The notes beneath the pieces were generated by a model. That model had not been told where the DNA came from. It worked only from the letters and a program-made list of their open reading frames with translations, and searched no databases. A stretch of DNA of 64,000 nt from Mytilisepta virgata (taxonomy: Eukaryota; Mollusca; Bivalvia; Mytilida; Mytilidae), in the NCBI GenBank assembly GCA_028015205.1, contig CM051520.1, positions 6,482,501 through 6,546,500 of the forward strand, read 5' to 3'. Each line of letters starts with the position of its first letter. Position 1 is the first letter of the stretch. Position numbers and translations under genes: made by a program. Below are positions 43,664 through 55,179 of this stretch, one piece after another.

Positions 43664-46419
43664 GGGTGTGACTAAACATCGAGTTCGAGTTCGAGTTAAA
43701 GTTAGAGTTAGAGTTCGAGTTAAAGTTAGAGTTCGAGTTGAAGTTCGAGTTAGAGTTCGAGTTATAATTCGAGTTCGAGTTGAAGTTCCAGTGAACTCGA
43801 GATATTAATTTCTTATGTCATTTCTCGAGTTACATTTCGAGTTAGAGTTACGGTTCGAGTTAAGATAAAGGCACGTGTTCATAGTACATTTTTTTGTATA
43901 AATAGCGATGCCGATATTCGTACAAACTTTTTTTCTAATACGGAAATCAGTGACGAATTGGAAGTTTTGATCAACAGATCTAGACATTTTATTCACAGTT
44001 CCCATGATAAAATCCTGCTACGTGGGCCTTTAGAGTGCTTCATCTGCTAATAATTTCAGATTTTAATTTTTTTTAATAAAATGTCAATCAGAATATAAGC
44101 GTTCTTTTAATCTGGGTGTAGCAAAATAAATCAACCAGACTCTACCATACGATCTTCAACATGTGGACGGAGGTATATACACTATATTTGCCCCAGATTT
44201 AGAAAAATATAACACGACATAACAAGCCTACAAGTACTCTATACTACAAACAATATTTCAAACAAACTAGAGGCATGCATTGCAAGGAGCATATATAAGC
44301 TCACCTGTAAAAGGTATTATTGGTTCGGGCATCCATAGACACATTTTTGAAACTAGACACCCCTAATAATGATTTAGACAAAATTTCCCAGTGTATTTAG
44401 AGGAGGTGTTAAAAGTGCATTCACATAAGATCTGGTGTGAAAATTCCGGCGCGGTGGCCATCATGGCCGCAGAGGTCGGAATCGCCGGACACCGTTTTGG
44501 AAGGGGACCATCTAAAGATCATTAAAGTAAAGTTTGGTTGATATTGACTTTGTAGTTTCAGAGGAAAAGATTTTAAAAATTTCCTTCCACCTTCTTTATA
44601 ATTAGATCCGGCAACTATCTTGGTCGGGGACAACAGACACAATTTTAGAAGTGGACCATGCACTCAAGGACTATATATTCCACCATAGTTTAGTTCCAAT
44701 TAAACCAACGGTTTCAAAGGAGATTTTCAAATTGTATTTCCCATAGGCCCTAAGTTTAATTATGTCGGGTCGTGACGGCAATCTTGGATGACGGACGAAC
44801 ACGCCAGATAAGAAGTTTAAAGGGGACCATCCCGTAACTAATATAACCAAGTTTGCTTCCAATTGGCCCAGTAGTTTTAGAGGAAAAGACTTTTATATTA
44901 AAAAAAAAAACAAAACAAAAAAACTAAAATTCTACAATTCAGGGGCATTAACTCCAAGACGGGTAATCCGATTTCTAAGAAAATTGAAACGCAAGTAGAT
45001 CTTGTCCTCCAGATCGTTTTTACCTTGCAGATTTTCTCTAAAAGGCATTTCTTCTGAGATAATTTTCAAAAAACTGTCTGACCCATAGGTTCTTAGTAAG
45101 ATAGGGCATGTGGTTTGACTTCCGGCATCCTTTGACACTTTTTTCTACTAGACACCCAGGTTTGATTCCAATTAGCCCAGCAAGGTCAGAGTAAAAAAGT
45201 TTACAACGGCAGATGGCGGACAGCAAGTGATTGCGAAAGGTCACATGGCCTTTATGATTTATTGTATAGTTAACACGGTATACAATCGTCACATCCGAGA
45301 CAATCAGTAAAACCGAGTGTTTACATTTCAATTGATTGATTGGCCAAGTATGAAAAGCCATACAATTAAACTTTTTGCTTTCCACAAAAGACATACCAAT
45401 TATAAACGTATCCGGTGTTACCGATGGTTTCGGGTGCGCCGGTTGTACACCGTGGTTAAGTTTTCTCTACTTATACGGTACATCGACGATATAAAGAAAA
45501 CATCAAGAACGCCAATCAAAAATGCACAGGGAAATAGACAGAACGGCAGACAGATCAGTATATTCCCTACAGTTTTCTCTGAATCTCACAATTCAGTGTA
45601 CGGAATATTTTAAGGAAGGTTTGAAAAAAACTCTTTTTAATTATACAGGTTCCACATACATTTCGATTCAGGGAGGACGTCATACCAGTACTTAAGGTGG
45701 ATTGAACAATATAAATACACGTATTTCGGATATTGAGGGGGGGGGGGGGGGGGGGGTGGCAAGTTGATTTATGTCTCTTAAGAATTCAACATTAGTTGGT
45801 GGGACATAAGGAGAAAGAGAAAAGGAAAAGAAGTCGATAACGTTTCATGTGCCTTGCATGAGGAGGCGGTCAATCTAGATTCATTGATACCAATATCCGG
45901 TATCCAGGTGATTAAACGACGAAGGATAAAAATCAACACACAATAACTTAATCCCGGGGAGGGGGGTAGTCTCCGTACGTACGTGAGTACTATTTTTTGT
46001 GGTCAATTTTCGCGATTTTTCTATATTTTTTTTGGATTCCCAAAAATTGCAGGTATTTTTGTGGGTGTGTTCAAAAAGACGAAAAAATAGCGTTTTTAAC
46101 CTGTTTTATGTAGTAAAATGAAAGTATTTTTATGGGATTAAATAAAATTATTTTTCTGGGTCCGAAAAAATTAAATATATCTTTATCGGGGTGTACCTCC
46201 CTCCCCCTAAATTTAATCCGTAACTCGAATTTTAACTCGAAATGCAACTCGATAAATGACATCAGAAATCAATAACTCGAGTTAACTCGAAGATTAACTT
46301 GAACTCGAATTATAACTCGAACGCTAACACGAACTTTAACTCGAACTCGAACGGTGATTCGAGCTCTAACTCGAACTTTAACTCTAACTCTAACTCGAAC
46401 TCGATGTTTAGTCACACCC
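43664..46419. mobile_element. Mutator-like (MULE-type) non-autonomous DNA transposon with GAGTT-repeat arms
   Basis: It begins gggtgtgactaaacatcgag and ends with the exact inverted copy ctcgatgtttagtcacaccc. It is flanked by a perfect 9-bp duplication (aatttctca), the length typical of Mutator-like elements. Each end has an arm of roughly 200 bp made of imperfect gagttc/gagtta/aagttc hexamers: forward at 43680-43860, inverted at 46215-46405. The 2.3-kb interior holds a copy of the ~165-bp repeat family (44400-44930), a poly-G run (45739-45756) and no transposase, so movement would need an enzyme from elsewhere. Confidence 0.82.
44400..45190 (-). repeat. Copies of the ~165-bp repeat family inside the MULE-like element
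   Basis: Contains ggtggccatcatggccgc, ggaccatctaaagatcat and tagtttcagaggaaaaga, matching the inverse of units at 20745-21846. About three diverged units, the last near 45080-45190. Confidence 0.7.
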
Positions 46420-46428
46420 AATTTCTCA
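46420..46428 (+). repeat. Target-site duplication, right copy (9 bp)
   Basis: aatttctca immediately after the element end. Confidence 0.85.
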
Positions 46429-46429
46429 T

Positions 46430-48130
46430 GCTTATCACTGAAATTTGTTGACTTTCAAAGTAAAAAAGTAAAATTCTGGACATGAACATGAATTAAAAAT
46501 CATGAAATAACAAAATAAAACCATATGTATAAGAAAAACTTTAATATGGAAGTCTAACCTAAGATCCTGGATTTTGAAATTAAAGGCAAAGCACAAATAT
46601 TAGAATCAACAGAAATTATGTTAATAGGTCTATTGATGCTGTATACATGTACATAACATGGTGAAATTCATGTGAATGTAATGAATATTCTTTGAATAAA
46701 AGAACACAACCAAAATATAATAAAACTGAAAACTATACCTTGGTTGAATCATAGACTATTCTAACTAAATAGTCCCAGATGACACCAGAGGGTAAAAAAA
46801 TTTAAATCTTAAATGAAAAGAAATTAGGTAACCTTACTTACAAGTGGTTATAAAATTTGAACTTGAGTTGCAGATATTACAAGATTACTATTTTGACGAA
46901 AACAAATACACCTAAAATATATATTTTGATATACAATTTGTATACTAATAGTTTTCCTGTGCATTGCCAATGATAATAAATAAAACTGGTAGCTCATAGG
47001 TTGATATTTATGTTTAATTTCACAATATTGTAAAGACTCAAAGTGTTCCAATACTCATGATACTATTTATTCAAATGTTGTCAGTGAATCTGTTTTTTCT
47101 TTAATTTTTTATCTCATTTTTTAAAAAAATCATCTCATCATGAATTTGTTTCTGTTCATAATGCAACTTATTACATGAACCTCAGTAAAATTTAAAAAAA
47201 AAACGTGTATAATCAACCACAAAAATGGGAAGGGGACTTTCCAGGTGACTGATCTATGAAAATAGCGGCGCATACATGGAAGTAACCCCTCCCCCACCCT
47301 GACAAGTCGTAAATCGACGAGATGTGCACATCTTGTTCATCAAAATTGGTATCATAGAATTATATTTCTATAATAAATTGGTATTTTTATTTTTACAATC
47401 AGGTTATGACCTATTATACTAAAAAAAGAAAACTGGAAAATACACATTCTATTTATATACAATGAATTTCCAAATGGTTATAAATATACTTGAAATGTTT
47501 TATTGTGACTGTTGCTTAGGAATTTTTAAAACTACTTGTACTACCCAGGATAGGTAATTTTAACGAATCGAATTAGCAGAAACTATTCAATAATATATTT
47601 ACTTATCTGATGGCGGCAATTTAACCGAGTCAGAGACCGTCAAATAATAGGTAAAACTAAAATGAACATAAATTGGACGGCTAAGAAACAAACTTCAAAG
47701 GAAGGGGGAGGGTTATGGTTTTTATATTGCTTTGAAATTTTTTTTAAAGGTATGGACACAATTTTAGTTTTTTTCGACTAAAATCATACAAAATTAGTTT
47801 TGTTCTTACCAAGTCGAATCAGAAAAAATGATTTTGAGCAATGCCCAGAAAGTAAAAGGTGTATTTATTGCTATGAAATCACTAGCAGTTAATAAAACTG
47901 ATACTATGAATTTGTTTTTATAATAAAACAATTGCATATACTTTTATTTTGTTTTTGTATATTAATTCCTTAAAAAATGGAATATAACATAATTTTCTCT
48001 GTACTTTGTATTTTATTATAATAATAATTCCTCACAGTACTGAGTAGACACACATTGGGTATATGTACATGTATGCATATTTAAACTAGAGGCTCTGTAT
48101 CTCTCACCAGGATTTAACATTTCACCTTGA
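46430..48130. other. No gene seen
   Basis: AT-rich DNA with one degenerate hammerhead-like stretch (47297-47335). Confidence 0.5.
47297..47335 (+). ncRNA. Degenerate hammerhead motif
   Basis: ctgacaagtcgtaaatcgac then gagatgtgcacatcttg. Stem II (GTCG/CGAC) and a palindromic stem III (gatgtgcacatc) are clear, but CUGANGA reads CTGACAA and GAAA reads GAGA. Confidence 0.45.
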
Positions 48131-48560
48131 GCAGGACTAAACATTTAAGTGTTTTGGGTGGTTTTACTTTCGGGTTTTATGTTAAATTAAGTTCGGCTGT
48201 GGCTGCCATCTTGGTCGACAGTCCAGGTCAATGAACACATTTCTAAAAGAGAACCATCTAAGGACCATTACAAGTGGCTAAGTGGTTTCAGACAAGAAGA
48301 TTTATGAATTTTCCCATAGGGTCCTATATGAAACTTAGTTTGGCTGTGGTGGCCATCTTGGTGGTTGACAATCCAGGTGATTCTGAAAGAAGACCATCTA
48401 AGGACCAACGTTGCCAATTTTAGTTTCAATTGGCTCAGTAGTTTCAGACGAAAAGATCTTTGAGTGAATTTACCATAGGGTACAATGTTAAACTAAGTTC
48501 GGCTGTGCCAGCCATCTTGGTTCACAGTCAACGAAATCGAACACATTTCTGAAAGAGGAC
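48130..48560 (-). repeat. ~165-bp tandem repeat family, about 2.5 units, inverse orientation
   Basis: gttcggctgtggctgccatc, gaaccatctaaggacca, tcccatagggtcctatatg and related words recur three times with the spacing of the 20.7-21.8 kb array. Confidence 0.75.
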
Positions 48561-48957
48561 CTCCTAAACAGATTATTTTTTTTTATTTTGGCCCTTGCTG
48601 CAACGGGTTACTTTTTTTTTCTTCCCTTTGGAATCAGAATATTTTTTTCACAAATAACCATACCCCCCTCCCCCTTTTGAAGTTAAATGGTTGTTCCTTT
48701 ACCTTGCTTACATTTAGAATAATTTCAACTTACTTTTTTTCAGCACACTGCAATACAAAGTACTAATGACGAATGAGAATGGAAAAAAACCCATTCTCTA
48801 TTTATAAGTCACTATAATTAGATCGAAATAAGAAACTTGAATATTTGATTGATTGTACCTTGTTAAACGTACAGTGGCAAACTATTGCATGCTTCTTCAG
48901 GATGAGAACCATTTAACAATTTAAATAAGGGTGGAATATGGGGGGGGAGGGGGGGGG

Positions 48958-49555
48958 GGTAACAAACATCGAGTTCGAGTTAAAGTACGAGTTAGAGTTC
49001 CAGTTATAATTCTAGTTTCGAGTAAGAGTTCCAGTTATAATTCGAGTTAGATACCGATATTCGTACAAACTTTTTTCTAATACGGAAGTCAATGACGAAT
49101 TGGAAGTGTTGTTCAAAAGACATTTTATTCACAGTTCACATGATAAAATCCTGGGTCTTTATAGTGCTTCATCTACTAATAATTTCAGATTTTTTTTCAT
49201 AAAATGTCAATGAGAATATAAGCGTTCTTTCATTCCGGGTGTAGACCATGGCCACCATCCTAGCAAAACATGTCAACTAAACTCTACCATACGATCTTCA
49301 ACATGTGGACGGAGGTATAAGTTTAATTATGTCGGGCCTTTGATGACGGATGAACACGCCAGATAAAACGTTTAAAGGGGCTCATCCCATGACTATTACA
49401 TGTATAACAAAGTTTGTTTCCAAATGGTTCAATAGGTTTAGAGGAGAAGATTTTTATATTAAAAGAACAAAATATAAAAAAAAAATAAAAATCGACAATT
49501 CAGGGGCAATAACTCCGAGACAAATAATCCGAGAACTCGATGTCAAGTCACACCC
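48958..49555. mobile_element. Deleted relative of the MULE-like element
   Basis: It starts aacaaacatcgagttcgag with a forward GAGTT-type arm, then shares gataccgatattcgtacaaa, aagcgttctttcatt and tttaattatgtcggg with the 43664-46419 copy. It jumps over about 590 bp of interior after ggacggaggtata and ends gaactcgatgtcaagtcaca-ccc. The right arm is reduced to the terminal ~25 bp. A poly-G run adjoins the left end, and no target duplication is visible. Confidence 0.7.
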
Positions 49556-49559
49556 TGGG

Positions 49560-51750
49560 ACGAGACACAAAGGGGAACAAATGTTTACTGCAACTTTAAA
49601 AGAAAGATCGCTGCATCTGGAAATTTAAATTTATGAGTAAATATAAGAAACTGAAAAAATAGAATGCAATCCAGTTGCAAAATTCACCAAAGGAAGATGC
49701 AGACATACAGTAAATTATGCCAATCTGTCTTCCTCGTGCTTAATGCAAAAGGGTTATTCACGGCCCATTTCATCTTTTGTGGAGGGAGGGGGGGGGGTGG
49801 GATTTATTTTTGTTGGATTCCAGATCTTATGACAAAAAATAATTTGATTCGCAAATAAAGCGGAAAACAATTAAAAAATAGTTTGATTGTGGTTATAATT
49901 GACAAAAATATATATTTGGAATAAAAAAGTCTTTGTGCTTAATTTAGAAAAACTAAATACACTAAATTGAACTTGATTTTATGGTCACAAAAATAACGTT
50001 TCCAAATTACAAATGGTCTTAATTTTTACAAAAACTTTAATTAATTATTTCTGAAAAACTTTTGTTTATACTTGTGATTATAAATTTCCACTGTTTTTAT
50101 AATCCGTTCCATTGGAAATTCATTGTTTAGTTGAGGTGTAAATTCGTGTGACTGGATTAGTTTCAAAACATTTAATATACAATAACGGCTCTCTGAGAAG
50201 GGAGATATCCAAAATGGTCAACCATGTTGAAGGGTTATTTCCCCCATGGTCTTTACCCCGAGGGGAATAACCCTTCAGCAGGGTTGACCATTTTGGATAC
50301 CTCCCGCTTCATAGGGCCGTAACTGTTTTATTATACCGAACAAATATGTTTGTGTAACATATCGATTGTAAGGGTTATTCATCGGACAAATGAATTGTCC
50401 GGCACCAGCGAGTGAAATATCTGAATTATTCTATGTCATGTGATCATTTATTAGCAAATAAATTTATTTAATTATACTGTAAGGTATAATAATAGACTTT
50501 AATTGTTACAGAAAAGATGTATCGTTAATATTTCTTTAATATGTTTTTATGTGTGTTTGATTTGGTTTCTATGTTGTCAAGTTTTACCTCGTTACAACTT
50601 AATCTATTGCTATCTCTTTTATTTAATAGTTGTCATGTATATTCGGTCTGTAGTTCGGTCTCACCGGACTGCTAATTTGAAATAAAAGTTTAGAACAGAG
50701 CTTTTCCTTTTTGCATCTTGCAACCAGCCCGTACAGAACATAGTCCGATTAAAATATTCCATTGAAACGTTTCATTAAATCAATTCTAAAAAAATTTCAT
50801 AAATGTTTCAAAATCGTTATCATTACGATCATTATAAAATAATTTTCTTGAACATTTTTGCAATATAATAGAAACGTTTTTCGAAATGTTTTACAAATGA
50901 ATATATTTCAAATATTTCATGAAACTGCTCTCAAAATGTTTTTTTAATGTCCTACCACAATATTTCAGTTGAATAAAAAAATGTGTATGTAGCGTAATAT
51001 GAATTATAGACCCCGGATGAAAAAAAATAATTTGATTTTGGAAAGTTTTTTTTTAAACTCTGAGCGATTAACAAATAATGATTATGATATGTTATCAAAA
51101 GATTTCCAAGATAAAAAAAAACGTATTTTCTAAAATATGTTTTGTTCGCGTTTTAAAGCTGTTAAAGTTGGACATTGATATTCTTATAAATGTAAGTACC
51201 ATCTCGGAAACGTTTTAATAAATTAGAAAATGGAAACGGGGAATGTTTCAAAGAGACAACAACCCGACCAAAGAGCAGAAAGAATTTTTATGTGTAACAA
51301 ATCAAAAGACGGCTATGTAAAGATTTATTTTTTTAACAAACAATTAAAATAATCAAATTTGTAATTATAAAGGAAGGCATAAATCTAAAACTGTTTTCAC
51401 TTTTGTATTTTACAACAAACTTTTCAAAATATTATACTTCTGTTGTGATTTTATGAAAGTGTCAACCTTGCATGAGTGTATCAGAGAAAATAATGAAAAC
51501 AAAAATAAAAAATCATCATTATTAGACTTTTAATGTCCATCGTATGTCATCTTTGCTAAAATAATTATGCACGTTAACTAAATAAAACATGTGAAATCTT
51601 TATCTAAATATCATGGACGGATTTCGATACATAAATTACAGGACGAGGAAGTTTTCTGTTTCTAACAGAACGTTTCAAATTTGTTCTGCTTACTTTAAAA
51701 TGTTATAATCTTCAGGTCAAACAGCAATTTCTTATCACAGAGAAAGAGTA
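49560..51750. other. No gene seen apart from a hairpin element
   Basis: AT-rich, with a poly-G run at about 49783-49798 and the hairpin at 50175-50335. Confidence 0.5.
50175..50335. repeat. Hairpin-forming MITE-like element
   Basis: Left-arm words gatatccaaaatggtcaacc and gaagggttatttcccc reappear inverted on the right (ggggaataacccttcag, ggttgaccattttggatac). Outer ends are ataacggc/gccgtaact. The centre is the GC-rich atggtctttaccccgag. Confidence 0.8.
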
Positions 51751-52260
51751 GTAAGTGCATTCATTATTCACTGGCTAGTATTTCGATACTAGCCTGAAAT
51801 TGATACTTTATTGTTATACCTTTTTATTTTTTTTTCCAATATAAATCTAATAGAGATTATAATCAACATTTTGCCTTTTTAAAAACAATTCTCACATTCT
51901 TCACATTCTTGAACTGTTGACCGTCAACAGTTTTGAACGGTTGAGCCGGGTCCGAACTGTTGACTGCTTGCCTTATTTTGATTGCTTAATAAAAAATAGC
52001 AGCTCCATGCGCAGATCACTAGCGTATAACCAAACAGTTATTTGCTGGTTCCTCGGACAACAGCTGTTGTCCTCGGACCCAGTCAATAACTGTATGCTGT
52101 TACAAAAACGTAAAATTTGCCAAAAATTAGGAGTATCTCCCTCGTGTATAGCTTTGTCCTTAGATGGTTTTGGCATAATCCTTTTTAGTCATTTTGATAA
52201 TTTTTAATTGCTCTTCAACATTTGGATTATTGTTTTGAATTTCAACATTTTAGGCCTTAA

Positions 52261-52306
52261 GCACAACTGATGAGTCGAAAATCGACGAGATCTGCACATC
52301 TTGAGC
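52261..52306 (+). ncRNA. Hammerhead motif with one core change
   Basis: GCACAA, CTGATGA (52267-52273), stem II GTCG/CGAC, then GAGA in place of GAAA (52287-52290), ATC cleavage-type site (52298-52300) and TTGAGC pairing to the 5' strand. A14 to G should abolish activity. Confidence 0.55.
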
Positions 52307-52574
52307 ATCAAAATTGGTATCAAAGAAGTTATTTTCAACCACTGAGTTGATGGCGTTCCTGGTGGACTTCATGTCCCCGAGGGTATCCCCAACTCAGTTG
52401 CTAATATTATGATACTAGCCCGAAATTGATACTTAAATGTTCTTTTTGTAAAATTTGCAAAAACTAAGGAGTATCTTCTTCGTGCATAGGTGTGTCCTTT
52501 TATAACCCCTTTTGATCATTTTGATCATTTTGAATTGCGATTATTGTTTTGAATTTCAACATTGTAGGCATTGA

Positions 52575-52612
52575 GCACAACTGATAAGTCGTAAATCGAC
52601 GACATGTGCATC
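52575..52612 (+). ncRNA. Degenerate hammerhead motif
   Basis: gcacaactgataagtcgtaa then tcgacgacatgtgcatc; CUGANGA is CTGATAA and GAAA is GACA. Copy of the motif ~310 bp upstream. Confidence 0.45.
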
Positions 52613-52669
52613 AAAATTTGTATCAAAGAGGTTATTTATTCGTGTGTCAATGATAGCTCTCGAATAAAG

Positions 52670-52860
52670 AGCACAAGGAGCAAACTAAAAAGCGCAATCC
52701 GTTAGACAGACACACCCGGGAACACAATGAACCACAAGCACAAGTCAACAATGAAAACTAAAAAACAATGAACAGCACGAACTCCTTTGAAAACCAGGAG
52801 TGAACTTAGGTGCTCCTGAAGTGTAAGACGTTCCTGTTCCGTATACTGCACCCAACTTGA
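52670..52860 (-). mobile_element. Penelope-like element 3' tail
   Basis: On the minus strand it continues from the RT fragment at 53074-53570 and matches the tails at 19.6 and 28.6 kb (words such as cacctaagttcactcctgg and gtgtgtctgtctaacgg, minus strand). Confidence 0.6.
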
Positions 52861-53073
52861 AGTTCAACAAAATCAACCCGGTGGTTGTCACAAATCAGTG
52901 AAGGTACATGTACATGAAATGTTACGACAGTTGGAACAAATCCAACATCACCTTTGATATTGTAACACTGTAACGGTCAATCAATTCTTGATGACGACCG
53001 TAAAATTTCCTAAGTGATGACATCAACTTATCCTTGAAAAAACCCCTAGTTAAGAAACGAGTGACAACAGTAA

Positions 53074-53570
53074 TCATCTGTGTCGAAAGTCATGGTAACT
53101 CCTGAATGCATTTGAATATCGGATAAGCTGAGAAACGTAGACGCCATATGGATGTGATGCTTGTATAGAAGAGAAAGTTGGCAATACGTAAGTTGAAGTC
53201 ATCACAGTTGTCATAAAGTTTGTACTATCATTGTTTATTTCAAGAAACAAATTCAAATATGAAGTGGTCTTCGATGTATCTGTAATATCCTTAAATTCAA
53301 GGTCACTTGGGTAGATGAGATGTAGAAAGTCTTGGAATATGTCGTTATTTAACGACAACACGCCACCTATATAACGAAAGGTGAAATTAAAGTATAGAGA
53401 TAGTTTCTTTTTGTTTTCACATAGAAGCTCTTGAATGAAGTCCTCTTCATATGAGTACAGAAGCAGATCGGCAAGGAGAAGAGAACATTTGGTTCCCATT
53501 TGAATGCCGATTGTTTGTTGAAAAATTCGACCACCAAATTCAACAAATATATGTTGTCTATGAGAAAATA
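53074..53570 (-). pseudogene. Penelope-like reverse transcriptase fragment, YIGG in place of YIDD
   Basis: The minus-strand frame encodes I-F-Q-Q-T-I-G-I-Q-M-G-T-K-C, L-L-A-D-L-L-L-Y-S-Y-E, F-N-F-T-F-R-Y-I-G-G-V-L-S-L-N-N, then L-E-F-K-D-I-T-D-T and S-Y-L-N-L-F-L-E. This is RT motifs B through D of a Penelope-like or related retroelement. The catalytic Y-x-D-D is Y-I-G-G, so polymerisation is impossible. The frame continues past the first ATG at 53499 into upstream codons. The C-terminal half is broken. Family assignment rests on motif order and on the W-x-P-K-L-H-K relatives elsewhere in the window. Confidence 0.72.
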
Positions 53571-53689
53571 CATGTTTGTATTTTTATCTTCAGAATATTT
53601 TTTGTCAGAATCAGAGTGGCTCTCTACGAAATAAGCCTTTTCTCTTCTTATAAACTAATTGACCCTCACCTCAAACATTGACATTAGAG

Positions 53690-53987
53690 GAAGGTTGAAT
53701 ACAAAACTTTACGACAAACGGGATGACTTTGACTTTCCAATCGTCAACTTCCCATTTTTGAGCGGCAATATTCCAGAGTGGCCGGCGTATGGAGTATATA
53801 TTTCAAAACTCATACGTTATTACAGGCTTGTGACATATACATTGACTTTCTGGACAGAGCTCGGCCCCTGTCAGAAAAGTTACTCAGACATGAGTATGGT
53901 GCTCCTAAATTGGAGTCATCCTTATTAAAATTTTATGGACGTCTTCATGACGTGGTTGACAGGTATGAAAAACCGTTTCCTAAATGA
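53690..53987 (+). pseudogene. Penelope-like RT C-terminal fragment, opposite orientation
   Basis: Two overlapping plus-strand frames give N-T-K-L-Y-D-K-R-D-D-F-D-F-P-I-V-N-F-P, A-Y-G-V-Y-I-S-K-L-I-R-Y, then after a +1/-1 shift D-F-L-D-R-A-R-P-L and L-L-K-F-Y-G-R-L-H-D-V-V-D-R-Y. This segment normally follows the RT part found on the minus strand 120 bp away, so the two fragments come from separate copies or an inversion. Confidence 0.7.
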
Positions 53988-54059
53988 GAATAGACCTGTT
54001 CCATTGATACTATCCCTTCCTCATACCGAATTTGACATGGGCAGCATGGAAACAGAGAC

Positions 54060-54195
54060 TGCTTACTCTTCCAGAGCACCTGAGTTTACCCATCTGTTCA
54101 TATGTTTTTAGTTTTTAATTGTGGTGCATGTATTGTTTTGGTCTTGTCTTCGTTGTTCTCCGGAGTTTGTCAGTTGTCTGTAATATTTTAATGCA
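54060..54195 (+). mobile_element. Penelope-like element 3' tail
   Basis: Follows the plus-strand RT fragment: ttccagagcacctgagttta, then gtttttaattgtggtgcatg and ttctccggagtttgtca, parallel to the 19.6-kb tail. Confidence 0.6.
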
Positions 54196-54199
54196 GGGA

Positions 54200-54875
54200 G
54201 GTACTAGCCAAGGTTATAATGCAAATTCCTTTTCACAAATATGTTGCTTCAAGAGTTTGATATGACAAATCATGAGAAAATGTCACTATGCCTGTAATAC
54301 ACCAAATTAATAATAAACACTTTACAAAGTACAATGTACAATGAGACTAGTCACTGTCTAGTACATTGCGGAAAGTATTATATTTTTTTTATTTATGAAT
54401 CATACAGAGGGAAGTAATTCAAAATATTGTTTAGAACTATCTATTCGTATTTTCTGGATGTGCTTTATCTTAAAAAAAAGAAATTGTGACATTCTGACAA
54501 TTAATGTTTAAGTCTATAAAGTAATGCAAATGGAACTATTTTGGTACTGGATAGTATTATTTCCAGTTATTTTCGGTAAGTTCTTTTATCCTCGGGTTAC
54601 CTTTTTTTTCCTGCTTAATGCGTATCACAGTACTGGAGGAAGATTTTATGATAGGCTACAGCAAACCTTATTATAAATTGATGGTGATTTTTTTTCTCTC
54701 GGAAAATAGTAATCTACATCTTCCAAAGGGAATATCAGGAATATTCTTAAGTCTCCCAAACGAAGTGGGAGACTTATAGAGTTTGTTTTACGGTTTTCAT
54801 CGAACAATTTTTTTCTTCCTCTCCGATTTTGTTCGTTCGAATTCTCAATAACCGTCATAGATATGGATCTGATAC
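54200..54875. other. No gene seen
   Basis: AT-rich, without recognised elements. Confidence 0.45.
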
Positions 54876-54878
54876 TCA

Positions 54879-55150
54879 CGGGTATAATAAAATATATGAT
54901 ATGAGATGGTTATTGGTCACTTTCGTAGAGTTTTTCGATGAAAAAAAAAGAATTTTCCGTATGTATTACATGCTAAAAGATCAATGTTACGAGATGGGCT
55001 TAATACTATTCATTTTTTGATGGGGGTCACTGAGCAGTTCAAAGAGGCTAGAGGTTTACTATAGGACCCTATGGGAAAATGATTTTTTCATAAAAAAAAC
55101 TATACGAAAGTGACCAATAAACATCTTATATCATATATTTTATTATACCC
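54879..55150. repeat. Inverted repeat, ~50-bp arms
   Basis: gggtataataaaatatatga at the left returns inverted as tcatatattttattataccc at the right, and the arms continue to ttattggtcactttcgta / tacgaaagtgaccaataa. About 170 bp lie between the arms. Confidence 0.8.
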
Positions 55151-55179
55151 ATTGACAGCACCTATCATATAACACATAC

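Larger units (their letters stand above)
51750..52640 (+). repeat. Tandem dispersed repeat with hammerhead-like tails (Penelope/retrozyme type)
   Basis: Two ~300-bp units share ctagtatttcgatactagcc-like words, tttgaatttcaacatt and the hammerhead motifs at 52261 and 52575. An 18-bp perfect palindrome ggacaacagctgttgtcc lies at 52056-52073. The adjacent minus-strand RT fragment supports a Penelope-like origin. Confidence 0.6.

Noticed and set aside
49350..49628. Plus-strand frame of 92 codons
   Set aside because: Lies within the deleted MULE-like copy and repeat-family DNA; no transposase motif.
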